Assembly (NCBI GenBank): GCA_007128555.1
Contig: SKXF01000176.1
Location: 1-8,340, forward strand
Direction: 5' to 3'
Length of the DNA: 8,340 bases
Source of the DNA: Clostridia bacterium
Lineage (GTDB): Bacteria > Bacillota_E > SLMV01 > PUMD01
Under the pieces are notes generated by a model. That model searched no databases. It worked only from the letters and a program-made list of their open reading frames with translations, and had not been told where the DNA came from. Position numbers and translations under genes: made by a program. Below, piece by piece: positions 5,435 through 8,340 of this stretch; within the stretch, counting starts at the first letter, position 1; every line of letters begins with the position of its first letter.

Positions 5435-6756
5435 GCTCCCTCCTCCCGCCATTCGGGCTCCACGAACCTACTGTACTGCTTCAGAAATATCAGCGGTACC
5501 TCGCCGGTGGGGCCGTTACGCTGTTTAGCCACAATGATGTCCATGACATTATCATTATCCCGTTCAGGGTTGTTCCATATGAAAGCAACCAGATCCGCAT
5601 CCTGCTCAATCGCCCCGGACTCCCGGAGATCTGACAGCTGAGGTCTCCGATCTGATCGTTGTTCCACCGCCCGGCTCAACTGGGACAGAGCCAACACGGG
5701 GCATTTCATCTCTCTGGCCAATCCCTTCAGTGACCGGGAAATGCTGGACATCTCCTGCTGGCGGTTCTCCGCAGCTGCGGCGTGCATCAGCTGCATGTAA
5801 TCGATGATCACCAGGCCAACATCTCTCTCGGCCTTAAGGCGGCGGGCACGCCCGCGGAGCTCCATTACGCTCAGACTGGGGCTATCGTCAACGTAAATCT
5901 CTACCTCACCCAGACGGCCCAGGGCCCGCGAGAGCTTTGGCCAGTCATCATCACGAAGGTAGCCCGTACGAAGGCGGTGCCCGTCAATGCCCGCCTCACA
6001 TGACAGCAACCGCAGAGCCAGCTGCTCCCGGGCCATCTCGAGGCTGAATATGGCCACCGGCACCTTGCTCTGTAGAGCAGCATTGGCCGCCATGTTTAGC
6101 GCCAGGGTTGTCTTGCCCACCGAGGGTCGGGCGGCCACGATTATAAGTTCTGACGGATGAAGCCCGGAGGTCATCTCGTCCAGCTTCTTGAACCCGGTGG
6201 GGACACCTACCACGCTGCCCTTATTATGGTAGAGGCTTTCAATCTCCTCGAAGGCGTCCTTCAGCACATCGTAAAGGGGGGCGTACGTTCGGGACATCTT
6301 GCTCTGTGCGATCTCGAAAATGAGCTGTTCGGCCCGGTCCACGACATCCCTGGAGGTGTCACCGGCCGAATAGGCGAGGCGGGTAATGTCCGCGCAGGCT
6401 CGGATCAGCTGCCGTAGCAGGGATTTCTGCTCGACGATCTGAGCGTAGTATTCGATATTGGCGGAGGTGGGAACTGCATTGGCCAGGGAAGAGAGATACG
6501 ATGCCCCACCCACCGCCTCCAGTTCGCCGCTACTGCTCATCTGCTCGGAAATTGTGACGAGATCGACCGCCTCGTTGCGATCGTACAGTTTTAGCATCGC
6601 ACTGAATATTTTGCTGTGCGCCCCACGGTAAAAATCCTCAGCGTGCAGCATCTCCGCTGCCAGGGCTATCGCGTCTCTGTCCAGCAGCATGGAACCAAGA
6701 ACCGACTGCTCCGCATCCTCATTCTGCGGTGGAACGCGGTCCAGAAGCGCATTCAA
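5431..6756 (-). CDS. dnaB: Replicative DNA helicase DnaB (DnaC in B. subtilis naming)
   Basis: The ring-shaped hexameric helicase that unwinds DNA at the replication fork and recruits primase. All 441 residues are present, a normal length, and there is no intein. The N-terminal domain (about 8-110) begins PPQNEDAEQSVLG. The RecA-like domain has Walker A ARPSVGKTT (209-217, K215), the catalytic glutamate in FSLEM (E240), Walker B VGLVIIDYMQL (313-323, D319), ALSQLSR (356-362), LRESGAIEQDAD (378-389) and the arginine finger region KQRNGPTG (411-418, R413). The start is TTG 6756: it gives the expected N-terminus for Bacillota helicases, follows a GGGGGAG site, and no in-frame ATG lies near it. 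An ATG two bases later is out of frame. The gene begins 27 bases after rplI, a conserved neighbour, and its TGA overlaps the flavoprotein start. Confidence 0.98.
   Translation of the reverse strand: MNALLDRVPPQNEDAEQSVLGSMLLDRDAIALAAEMLHAEDFYRGAHSKIFSAMLKLYDRNEAVDLVTISEQMSSSGELEAVGGASYLSSLANAVPTSANIEYYAQIVEQKSLLRQLIRACADITRLAYSAGDTSRDVVDRAEQLIFEIAQSKMSRTYAPLYDVLKDAFEEIESLYHNKGSVVGVPTGFKKLDEMTSGLHPSELIIVAARPSVGKTTLALNMAANAALQSKVPVAIFSLEMAREQLALRLLSCEAGIDGHRLRTGYLRDDDWPKLSRALGRLGEVEIYVDDSPSLSVMELRGRARRLKAERDVGLVIIDYMQLMHAAAAENRQQEMSSISRSLKGLAREMKCPVLALSQLSRAVEQRSDRRPQLSDLRESGAIEQDADLVAFIWNNPERDNDNVMDIIVAKQRNGPTGEVPLIFLKQYSRFVEPEWREEGA
5438..5447 (-). promoter_or_regulatory. Ribosome binding site that decides the flavoprotein start
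   Basis: GGGAGGAGGG on the minus strand, whose GGAGG core (5446-5442) sits seven bases before ATG 5434. It lies downstream of the alternative ATG 5452 and inside the dnaB 3' end, so it supports the shorter protein and re-initiation at the ATGA overlap. Confidence 0.85.
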
Positions 6757-6783
6757 CCCGTCTCCCCCTCTCCCCAGCGGGCG

Positions 6784-7236
6784 TTACTCGTCTTCTCCAG
6801 TCACAATCACCTTGACGGTGACATCAACCTCCTCGTGCAGGGCAATTCGAATCTCATATTCTCCCAGTTCCCGCAGGGGTTCGTCCAGAACAATCTTTCT
6901 TCTGTCCAGATTGACCTCGGTCTTTTCGACAAGCGCAGCGGCGATCTGTTGGGTGGTGACGGATCCAAACAATTTTCCGCTCTCGCCCGCCCGGGCACTG
7001 AGGTGCACCTCAATGCCCTCAAGGGCCGCAGCCTTCTCCGTAGCCTCTTCCTTTGCCCGGTCGGCAATCCGCTCCCGCCTTACCTGCTCTTGCTTCCACC
7101 GGACCATGCTGTCCTTGGTGGCTCGTTCCGCCAGGCCCCGGGGAATGAGATAATTGCGAGCGTAGCCGTTTGCAACCTCGACCACCTCGCCCGACTCACC
7201 TACACCCTCAACTCGGTCCATCAGAATTACTCTCAT
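6784..7236 (-). CDS. rplI: 50S ribosomal protein bL9
   Basis: A 150-residue structural protein of the large ribosomal subunit, of typical length. Its N-terminal domain (1-about 50) starts MRVILMDRVEGVGESGEVVEVANGYARNYLIPRG in family style, with the rRNA-binding GYARNYLIPRG at 24-34. A charged, probably helical connector (about 45-75) leads to the C-terminal domain with AGESGKLFGSVT (82-93), the family's second signature. The start is ATG 7236 with a near-perfect GAGGAGG seven bases upstream (7250-7244), the best ribosome site of the window and fitting for a highly made protein. It lies 43 bases after yybS and 27 bases before dnaB. The gene usually found directly before it in Bacillota, gdpP, is not there. 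Confidence 0.98.
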   Translation of the reverse strand: MRVILMDRVEGVGESGEVVEVANGYARNYLIPRGLAERATKDSMVRWKQEQVRRERIADRAKEEATEKAAALEGIEVHLSARAGESGKLFGSVTTQQIAAALVEKTEVNLDRRKIVLDEPLRELGEYEIRIALHEEVDVTVKVIVTGEDE

Positions 7237-7279
7237 TGTCTTGCCTCCTCAAAGTCACTCATCCAGATGCGAGATCGAT

Positions 7280-8263
7280 TTAGCGGGTGGCCCTCGATTG
7301 AAACCGCCCCCTGAAGTCCAGGCCGGAATCCATGATGCCGACCAGGGGCAGAAGCAGGAAGATCACCCCATTCAGGGAGAGAAAGGCACACAGGCCCCCC
7401 GCAAGCCACCGCGAACGCAGGTAGCGGCGCACAAAAAAATACAGGAGGGAAATACCAAAAACGCGATAGATCATGTCCATGGCGAACAGAACGTTCCTCG
7501 CAAACATCCTCACAAGCGATTCTCCGACCGGAGCAGCAAGGTCCACGACGAAGGAAGCCAGCAGGACAAAGGCAAGCCAGATCGGGGCCCGCCAGATGGC
7601 GAACGGTGCGAGGTCCGGAACCTCATATCCAAGACGGGGCAGGATCATCCGGGTCATGAGGTAGGTCCACAGCGCATACATCAAGGCAGAAAACATGAAT
7701 ACCGCAGGGAAGACCATCTTCAGATAGACCATGGTCACCTGCATTTGCTCTACCGTCGCTTCAACCTGCTCCGGGTCCAGACCCAGGCCCAGGTACATGT
7801 CAGCTGCCCGTTCAATGCTCTCATCCATCATGAACTGCATCTGCTCCAGCAAATCCACACCCATGAGCGGGCCGCTTATCAATATCGCCACCAGGAATGC
7901 CAGGGTCACAGCCACGGTGCCTGCTCCGATGAGCGTTGGAGCATTCCAGTTCCGGTCCAACCCAACTCCGAAGGCGATCCCTATGAAACCGACCAGGGTG
8001 ACGCCGGCGAACACGGCCTGTAGTAGGCCGAGGAACATGGTGGCCAACAGCACCGTAACAACCACGGCCATCACGCCATAACGAACGCCATGACGCATGA
8101 TCACCACCATGACTGGCACCGGCCACGCGAGCACCACGAAGACACCCGCCAGGGGCAAAAATGCCCCGATGAACATCAACAGTACGGTTATGGCTGCCAG
8201 CAGTGCGCTCTCAGCCAGAGGGCGCACCCCGGTATCGTCGCCATTGCCGCGATGGATGATCAA
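7280..8263 (-). CDS. yybS: YybS family (DUF2232) integral membrane protein
   Basis: A 327-residue protein with about eight hydrophobic segments: near 18-36, 39-56, 63-84, 86-101, 110-131, 180-202, 226-245 and a C-terminal group between about 256 and 310. A soluble, acidic stretch rich in Met and Gln (about 134-178) lies between the two membrane halves. The segment RMILPRLGYEVPDLAPFAIWRAPIW (205-229) matches the DUF2232 pattern, and the position next to rplI fits yybS of Bacillota. The molecular role is not established; some DUF2232 relatives have been compared with substrate-binding units of transporters, but nothing here shows a substrate. The start is TTG 8263, five bases after AAGGGG and overlapping the stop of the upstream gene (TTGA); the next in-frame ATG would delete the first helix. 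In B. subtilis gdpP separates yybS and rplI, here it does not. Confidence 0.87.
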   Translation of the reverse strand: MIIHRGNGDDTGVRPLAESALLAAITVLLMFIGAFLPLAGVFVVLAWPVPVMVVIMRHGVRYGVMAVVVTVLLATMFLGLLQAVFAGVTLVGFIGIAFGVGLDRNWNAPTLIGAGTVAVTLAFLVAILISGPLMGVDLLEQMQFMMDESIERAADMYLGLGLDPEQVEATVEQMQVTMVYLKMVFPAVFMFSALMYALWTYLMTRMILPRLGYEVPDLAPFAIWRAPIWLAFVLLASFVVDLAAPVGESLVRMFARNVLFAMDMIYRVFGISLLYFFVRRYLRSRWLAGGLCAFLSLNGVIFLLLPLVGIMDSGLDFRGRFQSRATR

Positions 8264-8340
8264 TCACGCCCCTTCTCTGCATCGTCGCGATAATCGATGA
8301 GTGCAGTCAGATCACCGTACCAGGTCTCTAACTGGTGCTC
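8260..8340 (-). CDS. 3' end of an unidentified gene upstream of yybS
   Basis: An open frame enters from the right edge and ends at TGA 8262-8260, giving a 26-residue tail that begins EHQLETWYGDLTALIDYRDD and ends in a charged AEKGRD. The stop overlaps the TTG start of yybS, as expected for an operon partner. The other two minus-strand frames are less plausible; the one ending at 8264 is broken by a stop within 50 bases. The tail is too short to identify. From the known order in related Clostridia, a small MazG-like protein or a ribosomal-protein-cluster gene would be candidates, but nothing visible confirms this. Confidence 0.6.
   Translation of the reverse strand, partial: EHQLETWYGDLTALIDYRDDAEKGRD

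Noticed and set aside
5431..6756. Intein or frameshift in dnaB, a frequent intein host
   Set aside because: The helicase motifs follow each other with normal spacing and the protein has normal length.

Overview
This is an ordinary core-genome segment of a moderately GC-rich member of the Bacillota (Firmicutes, Clostridia-like grade). Two things point there: the minus-strand gene order yybS - rplI - dnaB - FAD-dependent oxidoreductase - purA, which is a Bacillota-type arrangement, and the presence of YtaF, a membrane protein best known from spore formers. The genus cannot be fixed from the sequence alone. All real genes lie on the minus strand, so the window reads from right to left.

Right part (8340 to 2025): a tightly packed gene string. 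It begins with the last 26 codons of an unidentified gene, whose stop overlaps the TTG start of yybS (DUF2232 membrane protein). Next come rplI (ribosomal protein bL9), dnaB (replicative helicase, TTG start), an uncharacterised FAD-dependent oxidoreductase with a four-cysteine motif, purA (adenylosuccinate synthetase) and ytaF (MntP/YtaF-type membrane protein). The junctions are short or overlapping (TTGA, 43 nt, 27 nt, ATGA, 2 nt, 60 nt) and no terminator or strong promoter is visible between them, so co-transcription is likely. Translation, replication, purine synthesis and membrane functions would then share one transcript. The 60-nt purA-ytaF gap holds an 11-bp stem that buries the ytaF ribosome binding site.

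Middle part (1983 to 1648): a complete tRNA transcription unit. It has a promoter, then tRNA-Asp(GUC), tRNA-Gly(CCC) and tRNA-Thr(CGU), then a strong intrinsic terminator directly after the Thr gene.

Left part (1647 to 1): about 320 noncoding bases with several inverted repeats and a candidate promoter, followed by a zinc carboxypeptidase of family M14 that runs off the left edge. It has all catalytic and zinc residues, no signal peptide, and a long insertion carrying an EF-hand-like loop.

I found no mobile element, CRISPR array, phage gene or clearly novel multi-gene system. The best leads are the RBS-sequestering stem before ytaF, the EF-hand-like loop inside YtaF, the Cys-rich flavoprotein coupled to dnaB and purA, and the inverted repeats upstream of the carboxypeptidase.
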